Shown in pieces: positions 54,077-63,588 of a stretch of DNA of 64,000 nt. A model generated the notes under the pieces. It had not been told where the DNA came from. It searched no databases and saw only the letters and a program-made list of their open reading frames with translations. Made by a program: the position numbers and the translations under genes. Origin of the DNA: Pedobacter alluvionis (lineage in GTDB: Bacteria > Bacteroidota > Bacteroidia > Sphingobacteriales > Sphingobacteriaceae); NCBI RefSeq assembly GCF_003664035.1, contig NZ_RCCK01000010.1:1-64000 (forward strand), given 5' to 3'. Position 1 is the stretch's first letter. Every line of letters starts with the position of its first letter.

Positions 54077-55156
54077 ATGAAAACCAGATTCATTCCCATT
54101 ATAATAATTATTAGTTCTCTCGCCGCCTGTGGCGGAAATAAGAAGCCTGTGGACATCAGTCCGGAAAAAAACGGCAAGGAAGCAAAATATGAAACCGCAA
54201 AAGTCGAAGAACAGGCACTTTCGAGTTTTACCCGTATCCCCGGGGTGCTCAAGCCTTTCAATCAGGTAAACATTTTTCCAAAGGCCAACGGCTTTGTGAA
54301 AGCGATACTGGTCGACTTAGGGTCGAAAGTTACCAAAGGTCAGCTGCTAATGACACTTGAGGCTCCGGAGCTCGAATCACAACTACAATCGGCAAATTCC
54401 CGTTACCTGCAGGCACGTGAGACCGCATCGGCGAGCAGCGAGAAATACAGGCGGCTAAAAGAAGCCGCAAAGGAAGAAGGTTCAGTATCTCCCCTCGAGC
54501 TTGATAATGCACTTTCCAGGATGAGAGGAGATAAGGCCATAGCTGAGGCCGAAAGGTCAAATGTTTCCTCAGTACGTACCATGCAGGACTACTTAAAAGT
54601 CTACGCGCCTTTTAACGGGGTCATTGTTGACCGAAATGTTTCACCAGGGGCTTTGGTATCAGCAGGGAAATCTTCTGATCTCCCTATGCTGGTATTGCAG
54701 GACCTGACCCAGATGAGGCTTGAAGTGTCTATACCAGAAGATTATGTAGACAAGGTGGACCTAAGCCAGATGGTCAAGTTCCGCTTCAATGCGCTGCCGG
54801 GAGAAGAGCACCAGGCAAAGATTAGCCGTTCTGCAAATTCATTGGGCAGTATGCGCCAGGAAATTGTGGAGGTTGACGTGGCCAATAAAGACAACCGTTT
54901 AAAGGCCGGTATGTATGCCGAGGTTGAAATCCCGCTTAAATCCGGTGCCACTTCGCTTCTTGTGCCTAATTCCGCTATAGTCCGGTCTACAGAACGAAAA
55001 TATGTAGTGGAAGTTGAAAACGGTAAAGCTAAACTCGTTGACATCAAGGAAGGGATGAAGGGAACAGATATGACCGAAATTTTCGGTGCAATCAAAGCAG
55101 GAGCAGAGATCGTCTCGCCCGCTAATGATGAGATCAAAAGCGGTCAGGCGCTTTAA
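54077..55156 (+). CDS. RND periplasmic adaptor lipoprotein
   Basis: 359 residues with a lipobox LAAC (Cys at about 19). A lipoyl-like half (VNIFPKANGFVKAILVDLG, KGQLLMTLEAPELES), a short coiled coil of about 105-165, then YLKVYAPFNGVIVDRNVSPG. Together with the TolC and pump genes it forms a tripartite system in the order channel-pump-adaptor, the reverse of many operons. No local regulator gene is seen. Confidence 0.92.
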   Translation: MKTRFIPIIIIISSLAACGGNKKPVDISPEKNGKEAKYETAKVEEQALSSFTRIPGVLKPFNQVNIFPKANGFVKAILVDLGSKVTKGQLLMTLEAPELESQLQSANSRYLQARETASASSEKYRRLKEAAKEEGSVSPLELDNALSRMRGDKAIAEAERSNVSSVRTMQDYLKVYAPFNGVIVDRNVSPGALVSAGKSSDLPMLVLQDLTQMRLEVSIPEDYVDKVDLSQMVKFRFNALPGEEHQAKISRSANSLGSMRQEIVEVDVANKDNRLKAGMYAEVEIPLKSGATSLLVPNSAIVRSTERKYVVEVENGKAKLVDIKEGMKGTDMTEIFGAIKAGAEIVSPANDEIKSGQAL

Positions 55157-55222
55157 TAATTTGTCGGGCGGAGCGAAATCCGCCCGGCAAATCTTTTTAT
55201 TAGTCAGATAAGAAAGGAAAAT

Positions 55223-55404
55223 ATGAAAGATCTGGAATTCAACCATGAATTTAAAATCGGGGGGAACACATTTGCATAGATGTCCCAAAAGAAAAGTGTA
55301 ACCAGGTCTATATTGAGGGAGAGCTGGTTGGAACGGTCTGGGAATACGAAAAAAGGGAATTTCACAAAATACCTGAGTCTGTCCGCCCACAGTATGATTG
55401 TTTT
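55223..55404 (+). pseudogene. Frameshifted, truncated small gene of unknown family
   Basis: It opens at ATG 55223 (KDLEFNHEFKIGGN) and hits TAG after 18 codons. A shift at the G-run near 55259-55263 gives a second open frame, IDVPKEKCNQVYIEGELVG then EYEKREFHKIPESVRPQYD. The two frames read as one short protein broken by an indel, and the transposase remnant begins where it ends. Confidence 0.4.
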
Positions 55405-55755
55405 TGACAGAGTTTATAATCATTACCTGCAGTTCGCCAAATTCACACAAAACAACATCAATTTTGTATGCAGGCTTGAAGAAAAATGCAGTTTATGAGG
55501 TTTTGGAAGGAACCTTTTCGCAAATGCTGCCCGAAAAACAATCGGGTGCGCTCAAAGAGGAACACATTCATTAACAGTACAAGGAAGAAAAATAGAAAAT
55601 TACTGTGTTTGAGAAAAGTAACCTATTGGGATGAAAAGGAGAGGGCCTACGAGTTTATTACAGCCCATATCTACAAATTACGCTGGGGCATAGAATTACT
55701 AGGGTCTGGACGTGCCAGCTTTATTCTGCGTTTTGTTGGTGTTGTAGCCTATTAG
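55374..55755 (+). pseudogene. Decayed IS4-family transposase fragment
   Basis: Three frames carry successive pieces of an IS4-type DDE transposase: HSMIVFDRVYNHYLQFAKF and NNINFVCRLEE (DDE Asp in FDR), then QMLPEKQSGALKEEHIH after a shift at the A-run near 55484, then LRKVTYWDEKERAYEFIT and IYKLRWGIELL (YREK-like region, Glu in WGIEL). Part of the domain between FIT and IYK is deleted. No inverted repeats were found. This is a dead remnant. Confidence 0.75.
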
Positions 55756-55862
55756 CTTTGGTTTAATCATGTAAGGTTGTAGCATACCTCTGGAATAAAA
55801 GCCTTTACTGGTTTAACTTATTATGTTTTTGATAATTTTATTCCTATTTAAAAGATTATCTT

Positions 55863-56018
55863 CTATTTATACAGTTCTTTTTTTATCCTGGCCTCAATAT
55901 AAGAAAGTAGTATTTCTTTAATGTCTTTTTCAAACACTCTGGTAATATTTTTCTCGGTTCTGCCAAAATAGGTTTTAAGCCAGATGTCTATCATTCGCGC
56001 AAGCCACTCCCATCTCAT
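55863..56018 (-). CDS. Possible 51-residue small protein downstream of the injection-system genes
   Basis: ATG at 56018, stop at 55865-55863. It reads MRWEWLARMIDIWLKTYFGR then FEKDIKEILLSYIEARIKKE, an amphipathic, charged helix typical of a real peptide. It lies 36 bases after the tape-measure gene on the same strand. No family is recognised; it could be the last gene of the cluster or a fragment. Confidence 0.4.
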   Translation of the reverse strand: MRWEWLARMIDIWLKTYFGRTEKNITRVFEKDIKEILLSYIEARIKKELYK

Positions 56019-56054
56019 AGGTTAAAAATGAGGCATTTTTTCCGATAATGAAGT

Positions 56055-57698
56055 TTAGATTGAGAGCCATTCTACAAAAATTAATTTTTCCATCCAGGGA
56101 AACTTTATCACAGCTACCGTCCAGGGAAGTTTATCCAAAATAACGTCATAAGTTTCCCTTTTTGCTTGTAATAACCACTGTCCATCCCGTGCACTAAGGA
56201 TACCTTCGCGCTGTAGGTATGCCTGCCGCAAACCATCTTCTGAGAGGGTTTTCCATAAAGGGACATTATTGATCGCTGCCCGTAGCATATGATCGGCAGC
56301 GTCTTTTTCATCCTGCGTAAGCACTACATGTATGTTTATCGGTTCAAAAATATCTATCCCCGTCAACAATTTATTCAATAAGAACGATGGTTCAAATACG
56401 TCCATATTGTTTCCGTAGGCAAGGTATTGCAGTAAAAAACAAGCTTTTACTGCTGCAGCTGCATCTATAAATCCATCATTATCCGTAAGTGCCAGGGCAT
56501 TAAAAAAACGAGGCAGGAATGGCCAGAGCAACACCAGGCCGGCGTTTTTAATGTATAATTTTTCGATTTCGCTAAAAGTGCTGTTAGTAAGCCATTTATC
56601 CAGATCGGTTTTTTTTAGTGGGGTTTTATCCTGTACGGCTAGTTGATTGGCGCTGTCAGCATTATTTTTAGGGGCTTCTTCGTTGCCTGTTTTCCTGGCA
56701 CTAGACAATCCATCAGATGATCTTTCATCTGTATGGCTAGCTTTTTCAATACCAAACAGATCCCTGATATTATTAAAATGCTGCTGCAATTCATAAATCC
56801 TGTTTAGGGATATTCCTTCTTTAAAAGTGGCAGGGGCAAACACCTGTAATAGCTTATTTAATATCCATAATTGTTCCTGGTAGTAAGAAAGTAACTCTTG
56901 TCTACCTGCAGTTTTGCCTGCATACGCTTCAAACCCGCTTTTGGAATCAAGCAATAACCTGATCAAACGAGGAGTTTCTTTGCCTTTTGACCAGGGTGTG
57001 AGCAGCGTTAAGGTTAACAGATCGATCCACCATATTTGGCGGAAGGCAGTTGAAGTTAAAGCGCTTTTATACGCTTGGTAAATACGCTGCTGCGCAACCT
57101 CAGCGTTAGCATCCCTAACTGCCGGATCGTTAGACGTGGCTATTGCTGCTATCTCCCGCAGCAATTGATCGCCGGCATTATAAACCGATCGCTTAATAGC
57201 GGCAGGTTCTGCAAACAAAACACGCAATAAACGAATGGGTTCGTATTTCTCCTCTCTAATAACGTTGCGAAGCGCCTGTATAAAAAGCGCAGGCGTACCA
57301 TCTTTCACCCACCAAGGGAATGTTCCAGTCTCCAGAAAACAAGCCACCAGCACGCTGTCAGTTTGGTTTTTAGTTGTTACCGTTGCACCTTCAATATCAA
57401 AGGCACTTATACCGCTACTTGATGTTTTTTTTATAAAGGTGGCTATTTCCTGCTCAAAACGATCTTCAAAAAGTTCTTCAAGTGTATCAATAGTGAGCAC
57501 GCCGAGGTCAATCTCAAGTAAAGGGATCTGCGTGGTGCTGCCCGGCAAATCCATCCGATCTAAATATTTCTCTATCAAGGGTATGATTCGCTGCTGAAAT
57601 AAGCGTGAAACCCGCTCCTGTACGGCACGTGCGTCCAACTGCTCATTGATAGCAAGATCTATCACCTGTTTCATGATGATATGCTGTTGGCGCTGCAT
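56055..57698 (-). CDS. Contractile injection system tape-measure-type protein (CIS_TMP-like)
   Basis: 547 residues. The N-terminus has the family pattern (RVSRLFQQRIIPLIEKYLD and LLEIDLGVLTIDTLEELFED). The C-terminus has the diagnostic block NAGLVLLWPFLPRFFNAL (about 384-401), then KACFLLQYLAYG, LLNKLLTGIDI and the terminal LPWTVAVIKFPWM with VEW. These match the tape-measure-annotated proteins of extracellular contractile injection systems (Afp14-like). A Ser/Asn/Lys-rich linker lies at about 315-355. One base separates it from the upstream gene. Confidence 0.85.
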   Translation of the reverse strand: MQRQQHIIMKQVIDLAINEQLDARAVQERVSRLFQQRIIPLIEKYLDRMDLPGSTTQIPLLEIDLGVLTIDTLEELFEDRFEQEIATFIKKTSSSGISAFDIEGATVTTKNQTDSVLVACFLETGTFPWWVKDGTPALFIQALRNVIREEKYEPIRLLRVLFAEPAAIKRSVYNAGDQLLREIAAIATSNDPAVRDANAEVAQQRIYQAYKSALTSTAFRQIWWIDLLTLTLLTPWSKGKETPRLIRLLLDSKSGFEAYAGKTAGRQELLSYYQEQLWILNKLLQVFAPATFKEGISLNRIYELQQHFNNIRDLFGIEKASHTDERSSDGLSSARKTGNEEAPKNNADSANQLAVQDKTPLKKTDLDKWLTNSTFSEIEKLYIKNAGLVLLWPFLPRFFNALALTDNDGFIDAAAAVKACFLLQYLAYGNNMDVFEPSFLLNKLLTGIDIFEPINIHVVLTQDEKDAADHMLRAAINNVPLWKTLSEDGLRQAYLQREGILSARDGQWLLQAKRETYDVILDKLPWTVAVIKFPWMEKLIFVEWLSI

Positions 57699-57699
57699 T

Positions 57700-59076
57700 T
57701 TAGGCTATGGTAACGGTTACAGGTGGCAAAAACTCAGTAAATCCGGTGGTGGATTTTTTAGCTGACACATAAAAAGCGGTGGTATCCTCAACCAGCCCTG
57801 CCGATAATATCAGTATTTTTTTATCCTCAATATCCATTGTATCTATTACAAACTCGCTGCTTACCCAATTGTCCATACCTGCATCCACGTTGTAATGATC
57901 GGCAATAAAATCACCGCCTATCCGTGTATTCCCTATCCCCAGGTTACGATGATAAAAAACAGGCTCGCCAACGGGCTTATTTCCTTCTTGCTGATACAAC
58001 TGGTAAATAATACCGCGTTGTGCACCGTTTAACTGTATGGAGATGTTCTTATCTTCCGGATCTTCACTGGTAAGCACTGTTAACTTAATTTTAGGATCAG
58101 GTTTTACCGGTATGATTACGCTTTTCTTTAAATACGTACCATTAGGCAAGCTTCCTGTTTTTCGGGCAATAACGCCGATCACCACATCTTCGGTAAGTAT
58201 GCCGGTTACAGGCAGGTCAAGATCACCATCGGTACCCTTATATTTGTTACCCATCAGGGTCTCCGTTTCGGGAGGCCCGACCCCATCCATATCTACAAGA
58301 AATAACTGATAAGTTACCGAGCTTTGTGTGTTTGATAACCTGATAAAAGCCCGTCCGAGATGATCAATAGCGGGCCTAGCGTTGTTACTATCTTTTGCGA
58401 GCCATAAAGCCGGCAAGTCAAGATTAGGTTTTACTTGTATCGTGATCTGCATATCAAGTGTCCCCGATGATCCGGTATTAGGATCATGTACCGCTACCGA
58501 TAATACAGTATCCTCTTTTAAACCATCCGTTGTTTCAATAGACAGGTCTCCCTTCTCATACAATACTTTTGCGCTAAGCGGGACATTATGGTCCCTTTTA
58601 AGGCATATATAATATTCGGCTCCTGCTTGCGGTTCTTTTATGGTTAAGGCAGTCTTCTCGTTAAAATTAAGCAGCGTTTTTGAGGCAATTACCTCCAGGC
58701 CCGTATTTACGCCAACTTTAATATTAACTACCTTGTACAGCACTTTGGTTAAAGGCGCCCTGCGACTATAACGTTTAGTGGCAACTACTTTAAAAGCATG
58801 AGATTCGCCGGTTAGCGGGATAGTATCAAGCGAAATAGCTCGCCTTGAATCATTTTTATATACCTCGCTGTAAGGAGTATCGCCTTCAAACACCTGGTAG
58901 GTAACATCAGGCTGGGGATGGCTTACTATAACGGTACCCGGCCTATTAAAATAAACCATTTCAATGGGCGTGCTTGTGGGAAGGTCGGCCAGCGGATATG
59001 TGGTGCCGCGAGACTCCAGCAACATATCAAGTAAAGTATTGCGTGCAGCCCTCAAAAGGTGGTCTTCGTTCTTCAT
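57700..59076 (-). CDS. Unknown repeat-domain protein of the injection-system cluster
   Basis: 458 residues with no signal peptide. It begins with a helical segment (HLLRAARNTLLDMLLESRG), then has about four beta-sandwich-like domains of 75-100 residues with recurring VTYQVFEGD / VTYQLFLVD / IIYQLYQQEG motifs near their middles. The repeats look Ig- or fibre-like. It overlaps the baseplate gene by four bases, so it is part of the particle operon. It could be a structural, adaptor or receptor-binding element. I do not recognise a named family. Confidence 0.75.
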   Translation of the reverse strand: MKNEDHLLRAARNTLLDMLLESRGTTYPLADLPTSTPIEMVYFNRPGTVIVSHPQPDVTYQVFEGDTPYSEVYKNDSRRAISLDTIPLTGESHAFKVVATKRYSRRAPLTKVLYKVVNIKVGVNTGLEVIASKTLLNFNEKTALTIKEPQAGAEYYICLKRDHNVPLSAKVLYEKGDLSIETTDGLKEDTVLSVAVHDPNTGSSGTLDMQITIQVKPNLDLPALWLAKDSNNARPAIDHLGRAFIRLSNTQSSVTYQLFLVDMDGVGPPETETLMGNKYKGTDGDLDLPVTGILTEDVVIGVIARKTGSLPNGTYLKKSVIIPVKPDPKIKLTVLTSEDPEDKNISIQLNGAQRGIIYQLYQQEGNKPVGEPVFYHRNLGIGNTRIGGDFIADHYNVDAGMDNWVSSEFVIDTMDIEDKKILILSAGLVEDTTAFYVSAKKSTTGFTEFLPPVTVTIA

Positions 59077-61478
59077 ATCTGGTTTTTTTGTGCAGCTAAT
59101 CTGTTAAGAAACAGCCAGTAGGCATCTTCAAAGCGTTTGAGTTCAGCACGATTCATCCATTGGATGTATACGGTAAGATGAGCCGGCGTTTCTTCGCGGA
59201 TAGTGGTTTCAATAAATTCACGAAAATTACCGGTGAAACGTTCGTTATCATTAGGGAATACAAATGTCAACTGGAAAGAATAGGGATCTTTCACCATTGA
59301 TTTGTCCTGGAACACAAAAATGGTGGAATCAAAATCCCTTCGGACCCAACTAAGTGGTGATTCGTTGTTTTTAATGCGCTTTATATTGATATTAACATCA
59401 AAGTCGGCCTTGATACGAAAGTTATGTTCAAACACCATCGAAACTTCGTAGGGTGTTTTTACTCCATTATCGTTCAAAAGTATAATATCCCCATTTTGCA
59501 AGCCATGAGCGTCGCAACCGCAGATCATCATGCCATCATTAGTCTTAATAAAACTGCTGAAGTACCTGGTTTCGGTATAACTATCAATAGCGGCACGGTC
59601 GGCTTTACCGGGCCGCAATAAAATATGCTCCACCATGTGGAAGCCGTCATCATTTTTATCCGCCAGACGTTTACGTGTATAGTTTTCTATACCCAATTTT
59701 GCGGCAATCCTTTTTTCGAGTCCTGAAATATTCTGGTTTCCCCATCCCTCGGTGGTATGATCAAATCCTTTTCCTCGCTCGGCGCCAAGTACAGGATAAT
59801 TCTGAAGGAATTTAAGCTTGGTTTTAACCAGCATTTCCTTATAAGCGTTATGGCGTTCCTTTTCGCGTGTAATGATGTTTTGGTCGCCGGCAATAGAGGT
59901 TAATGTTTCACGATCATTCAACCAAAGCGAATAATCTGTTAAATTCTCGCTAAACCTCGTTAAATGGTGATCCAAAAAACGATTCTTTCGATCTAATGCC
60001 AATTCCTCGTTTTCGGTCATGGCAGCCAGGCTTTCGATGTAGTCGTTTTTTAGCAGTTCATCAATATCAGGAACCACTTCAATAAGCGATTGGCTAAAAT
60101 AAGTACGGGCCTCATCGTTATAAAAAGAGAACAGATCTTTAATATTGCCAACTTGCGCAAAATAATTTGCCAGCAGTTGCTCAAAAAACAGAAGATAGGC
60201 CTTTAACTGTTTGGCCTGTGCTTTTCGATGTTCGGGCACCGAATCGGGCAAGCCGGTGCTCCCTATACCATAGACCTGCGGAAAATGGTGCTGGATAGAA
60301 AAATAGTTGCCAATATCTCTTGGCTCCCGCTTTTCAGGGATAATATCCAACTCATGCATCGCCGGAAACCTTGCGGTATCAGATTTTTGCAGTTGGTTAA
60401 AATAAGCAAATACTAGTTCAGGATTTATTTTGAGTAACTGGCCGTTTTTTTTAAATTTCAGGCCATTTTTAAGGCTGCCAACTGCATCAAGAGTGGGTGC
60501 ACGGCTATTATCAAGCAGCAGTACCCAGTTATTTGGCAATTCAATATCGGTATTCATCAAAACATCGGTAATTACGCGAACTCCGGGTTCGGCCATTACC
60601 TCACGAATAACATCTGATGCAAACAGTTTATTAAGACGTTTAAACTTGTCGAGTTCTGCATCATCTATAAACCCGTGCTGTAGTGTTGGCCCGTCTATAA
60701 TTTCATCTATCCGCATGCCTTTGTCCTGCATTTCCTGCAGTGTATAAAAAGAGATAGATGGAGATAACCAACGGGCTACCCGGTACAAAATATTCGCCGC
60801 CAATACATTAGCATCGCCTGCATCTGCTACCTCAACCGTTCCGGTAATGGTTACAGGCTCTTCTTCTAAAACGATTAATTCTTCAAAATCCTCGCACAAG
60901 TTACGGCAGCTTTGTAACCGATGCCATACGCGCGCCCGCAGGTCAGCATTGGACGCTTCCGGATCAGCTTTGGTAACAAATACCCGGTAAAGCCCGCGTA
61001 TATTTATCAGTTCGCGATCGGGCAGGTCTTCGTCCTTGGCAAGGGTTTCACGGTCTCTCAGCGATAGTGTTTTGTCTTTGCGATCAAAATAAATTTCAGG
61101 GGAAGATCGTTCTACTTTTTCTATCCAGGCATTTTTTACCCCGGTTATATCCAGCAGTACTTTACGGAAATCGTTTAGCGTTACCGGACCGCTGCTTAAT
61201 ATGGTAGCAGGGCTAAAAAGGCTTTTGTAGGTGCCGTTATCAGGCTGCGCAAGCAAGTCACTTGTGTCAAAACTTATCCGGTAACTCAGATCGGTAAGCG
61301 CGTAACAAAGCTGATCCAGTATGGTAATACCCGGATCATGGATGTTATGGTCGGTCCATGTTTTGCCGGCCAATTGTTGCAGGTAGCCTATGCCTTGCTC
61401 TCGCAGGGCATTAAAATCGAGTGCGGGATGCTGGTGCGGTTGATTGCTAATGGTAACCGGACTTTGTAGTTGCTGCAT
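59073..61478 (-). CDS. Baseplate J-like protein of a contractile injection system (Afp12-like)
   Basis: 801 residues. The N-terminal motif HDPGITILDQLCYALTDLSYR (about 47-67) is the DPGITLLEL..YL.....YR signature of baseplate wedge proteins of the J/gp47 type in eCIS. A region near 210-290 (EEPVTITGTVEVADAGDAN, then LSPSISFYTLQEM) fits the wedge core. The C-terminal part (about 615-801) reads MVEHILLRPG and ETPAHLTVYIQWMNR. It would build the baseplate wedge at the tip of the tube. Flanked by fibre and unknown-repeat genes. Confidence 0.85.
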   Translation of the reverse strand: MQQLQSPVTISNQPHQHPALDFNALREQGIGYLQQLAGKTWTDHNIHDPGITILDQLCYALTDLSYRISFDTSDLLAQPDNGTYKSLFSPATILSSGPVTLNDFRKVLLDITGVKNAWIEKVERSSPEIYFDRKDKTLSLRDRETLAKDEDLPDRELINIRGLYRVFVTKADPEASNADLRARVWHRLQSCRNLCEDFEELIVLEEEPVTITGTVEVADAGDANVLAANILYRVARWLSPSISFYTLQEMQDKGMRIDEIIDGPTLQHGFIDDAELDKFKRLNKLFASDVIREVMAEPGVRVITDVLMNTDIELPNNWVLLLDNSRAPTLDAVGSLKNGLKFKKNGQLLKINPELVFAYFNQLQKSDTARFPAMHELDIIPEKREPRDIGNYFSIQHHFPQVYGIGSTGLPDSVPEHRKAQAKQLKAYLLFFEQLLANYFAQVGNIKDLFSFYNDEARTYFSQSLIEVVPDIDELLKNDYIESLAAMTENEELALDRKNRFLDHHLTRFSENLTDYSLWLNDRETLTSIAGDQNIITREKERHNAYKEMLVKTKLKFLQNYPVLGAERGKGFDHTTEGWGNQNISGLEKRIAAKLGIENYTRKRLADKNDDGFHMVEHILLRPGKADRAAIDSYTETRYFSSFIKTNDGMMICGCDAHGLQNGDIILLNDNGVKTPYEVSMVFEHNFRIKADFDVNINIKRIKNNESPLSWVRRDFDSTIFVFQDKSMVKDPYSFQLTFVFPNDNERFTGNFREFIETTIREETPAHLTVYIQWMNRAELKRFEDAYWLFLNRLAAQKNQI

Positions 61479-61501
61479 ATTTGGTTTTAAACTATCGTAA
61501 A

Positions 61502-63559
61502 TTAATCAACCATTACCATCTTCTTATCAAGCGATGCTTTCCACGCTAACAGCACATCTATTTTTTTAGAAAGCTCCTGGGTTGCGCTAAGGTTCAGCGT
61601 AAACAGGTGGTTATAATTAACACGCCTAAAATCAGATACTTGTTTGCCAAATACCAGCACATCTTTAAAATCATTTGCATTACCTGTTACCCGGAAGCTC
61701 TTTTCGTCAACAACAGCCACGGCACATTCTGTGTCACCATGCGGAAGAATCAGCCTAACCAGATCTCCGTTAACAAGGCGATGTGGTTCGGCCATAATAA
61801 GCAGCATTTCATCGCCCATCGCTGTAATTTTAACGGGTGCTGCAAATATATCGGCCACAAAAGATGTGTCTTGTGATATTGCTTCGGGAATAAATTCTTC
61901 AACCTCCTGGGCTATTATCCCTTTCCTGCGCTCGCTCGTTCCCTTACCAAGGTAATCATAATCTTTTATGCGAAGCCTGTTAAGCAGGGCCAGGTCTGTC
62001 TCTCCATCAACAGACAGGATGTTTCTTTTTATGCGCACGTCAGAAGACTCCTTAAAGGATCCAGCGCCTTTAAAATCTCCTTTTAAATAAAGATTGCCCT
62101 CGTGGTTTATGTAAGCCATAACTTTGGGCGTAGTAGTTCCTGCCGGCATATTTTCAAACTTAAACCCTCCGACACCAAGACCTCCGTGATTTACAAAGTG
62201 CGTTTGCCCAGAGAATCCTTCTCTGTTCCAGGTAATATAACAACCTTGCTTCTTGATAAAATCTGTTGTGCCCACCCCGCTAATATGGACCACTCCACCT
62301 ACTGAAAGTCTGGCATTTTCATCACGACTATCGTCTTTACCTAAGCATACATTGCCATCTACCTTTAGTGATTTCTTTACTGTTACTAAGCCAGTTTCCC
62401 AATGTATATTCAGGTATTCCGTATATACCCTGGGATTCGAGTCTTTGTTACCGAAATCGCCAACACTAAAACTTCCATAATTGTCAACTCCCATTCTAAC
62501 TGACCTGGTAATGCCGCCCTGGTTTCGGCCAAAGATCAATTGTCCCGAAGATCCATCTATACTATCATCGCCTATTTGCAGCACATTACAACCGCTAATG
62601 GTTAAAGGATTATCGGTTCCTAAGCCAACAGTGCCGTTTTTGCCGATGATCATATTTGGTCGGCCAGATGCCGCCTGTTCACCGGCCTTATTGTTGAAGA
62701 ATTTGATTGGTGCATTTACAGTGGCAAATTTCATGTACATGCCATCAATAGTTGAATAAATGCCAGGATCTTTGGTGTCGCCTCCCAAGGCTCCATCACC
62801 CCACTTTATTACCCCGCCTTTTACTTTAAGTCCGTCATTAACACTAACGGTGCCAGTCACATCCAGTTTGCCGCTTATTGCCGTATCACCTTTCACTTTA
62901 AGGCCGTTATTAACACTAACGGTGCCATTCACATCCAGTTTACCGCTTATTGTCGTATCACCCTTGACTTCTAATAATCCGTTAACCTCTAAACCTTTTT
63001 TTACAGATATTCTACCCCCATGTTCAATGGTAAGCCGTTCTTCATGAGCCCGATTACCTGTGTGTCCCAAATCATAGATACATAAATGGCAATCATCGGT
63101 TACACCAATTTTAAATGCGCGGTTGCGGTTTGTATCTACTAGTCTTGCAATCACCAGTTGTCCGTTGCTATTTGTAACTGTATCATCGCCCACTTGCAGC
63201 ATGCCAGGCTCGGCAGATCTCACAGCGTTAATGCCGCCAATATTTACAGCACCGGTCTTTTCATCAATAAATAGCCGGCTTGTTCCGTCGCCTGTGGCAA
63301 TATTAAATCCCGGGTTGGCACCTGGTTTTCGGTTAATTTTCCAGTTGGGTGTTGGCCAGGATTCGAAGCTCTCATAAAAGGCCAGTAATTCCTGTGTTGC
63401 GCCGCCGGCCTTTACGCTCAGCGGATCGCCCAAACTTTTCCGTACACCATCATCGGCCAGGTTAATAGCCGATTCAATTACGTTTGCAAAATCATCCTGC
63501 GTCGGGATCTTGTTTGTTTGGAAACGAGCCTTTAGTTCAGCTCTGCTTTTTATTGCCAT
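61502..63559 (-). CDS. Tail-fibre-like protein with C-terminal S74 self-cleaving chaperone
   Basis: 685 residues. The start ARFQTNKIPTQDDFANVIES is typical of fibre anchors in Bacteroidota eCIS. The middle is a beta-helix-like stalk with a 24-residue repeat (GLKVKGDTAISGKLDVTGTV-type, about 190-260; two near-identical 72-base units from 62823). The Peptidase_S74 domain starts with SDVRIKRNI: Ser506 and Lys511 keep the Ser-x4-Lys dyad spacing of self-cleaving endosialidase chaperones, followed by GIIAQEVEEFIPEAI. It probably trimerises and is then processed. It is a likely target-recognition fibre. Confidence 0.88.
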   Translation of the reverse strand: MAIKSRAELKARFQTNKIPTQDDFANVIESAINLADDGVRKSLGDPLSVKAGGATQELLAFYESFESWPTPNWKINRKPGANPGFNIATGDGTSRLFIDEKTGAVNIGGINAVRSAEPGMLQVGDDTVTNSNGQLVIARLVDTNRNRAFKIGVTDDCHLCIYDLGHTGNRAHEERLTIEHGGRISVKKGLEVNGLLEVKGDTTISGKLDVNGTVSVNNGLKVKGDTAISGKLDVTGTVSVNDGLKVKGGVIKWGDGALGGDTKDPGIYSTIDGMYMKFATVNAPIKFFNNKAGEQAASGRPNMIIGKNGTVGLGTDNPLTISGCNVLQIGDDSIDGSSGQLIFGRNQGGITRSVRMGVDNYGSFSVGDFGNKDSNPRVYTEYLNIHWETGLVTVKKSLKVDGNVCLGKDDSRDENARLSVGGVVHISGVGTTDFIKKQGCYITWNREGFSGQTHFVNHGGLGVGGFKFENMPAGTTTPKVMAYINHEGNLYLKGDFKGAGSFKESSDVRIKRNILSVDGETDLALLNRLRIKDYDYLGKGTSERRKGIIAQEVEEFIPEAISQDTSFVADIFAAPVKITAMGDEMLLIMAEPHRLVNGDLVRLILPHGDTECAVAVVDEKSFRVTGNANDFKDVLVFGKQVSDFRRVNYNHLFTLNLSATQELSKKIDVLLAWKASLDKKMVMVD
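62823..62966. repeat. Two tandem 72-base units inside the fibre gene
   Basis: Units beginning at 62823 and 62895 differ by only a few bases (ACTTTAAGKCCGTYATTAAC shared start). They encode 24-residue stalk repeats. The high similarity points to recent duplication, a way to change fibre length. Confidence 0.8.
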
Positions 63560-63588
63560 TATGATTGCGTTTAAAGGTTTATAATATT

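Noticed and set aside
54899..55450. 183-codon minus-strand ORF opposite the adaptor gene
   Set aside because: It covers the end of a well-supported lipoprotein adaptor and the transposase remnant; no family features.
62823..62966. CRISPR-like tandem repeats
   Set aside because: The units are contiguous 72-base coding repeats without spacers, inside a fibre gene.
62760..63047. Ser/Thr/Pro-rich plus-strand ORF within the fibre gene
   Set aside because: It arises from the antisense of the tandem stalk repeats; the minus-strand S74 fibre explains the sequence.
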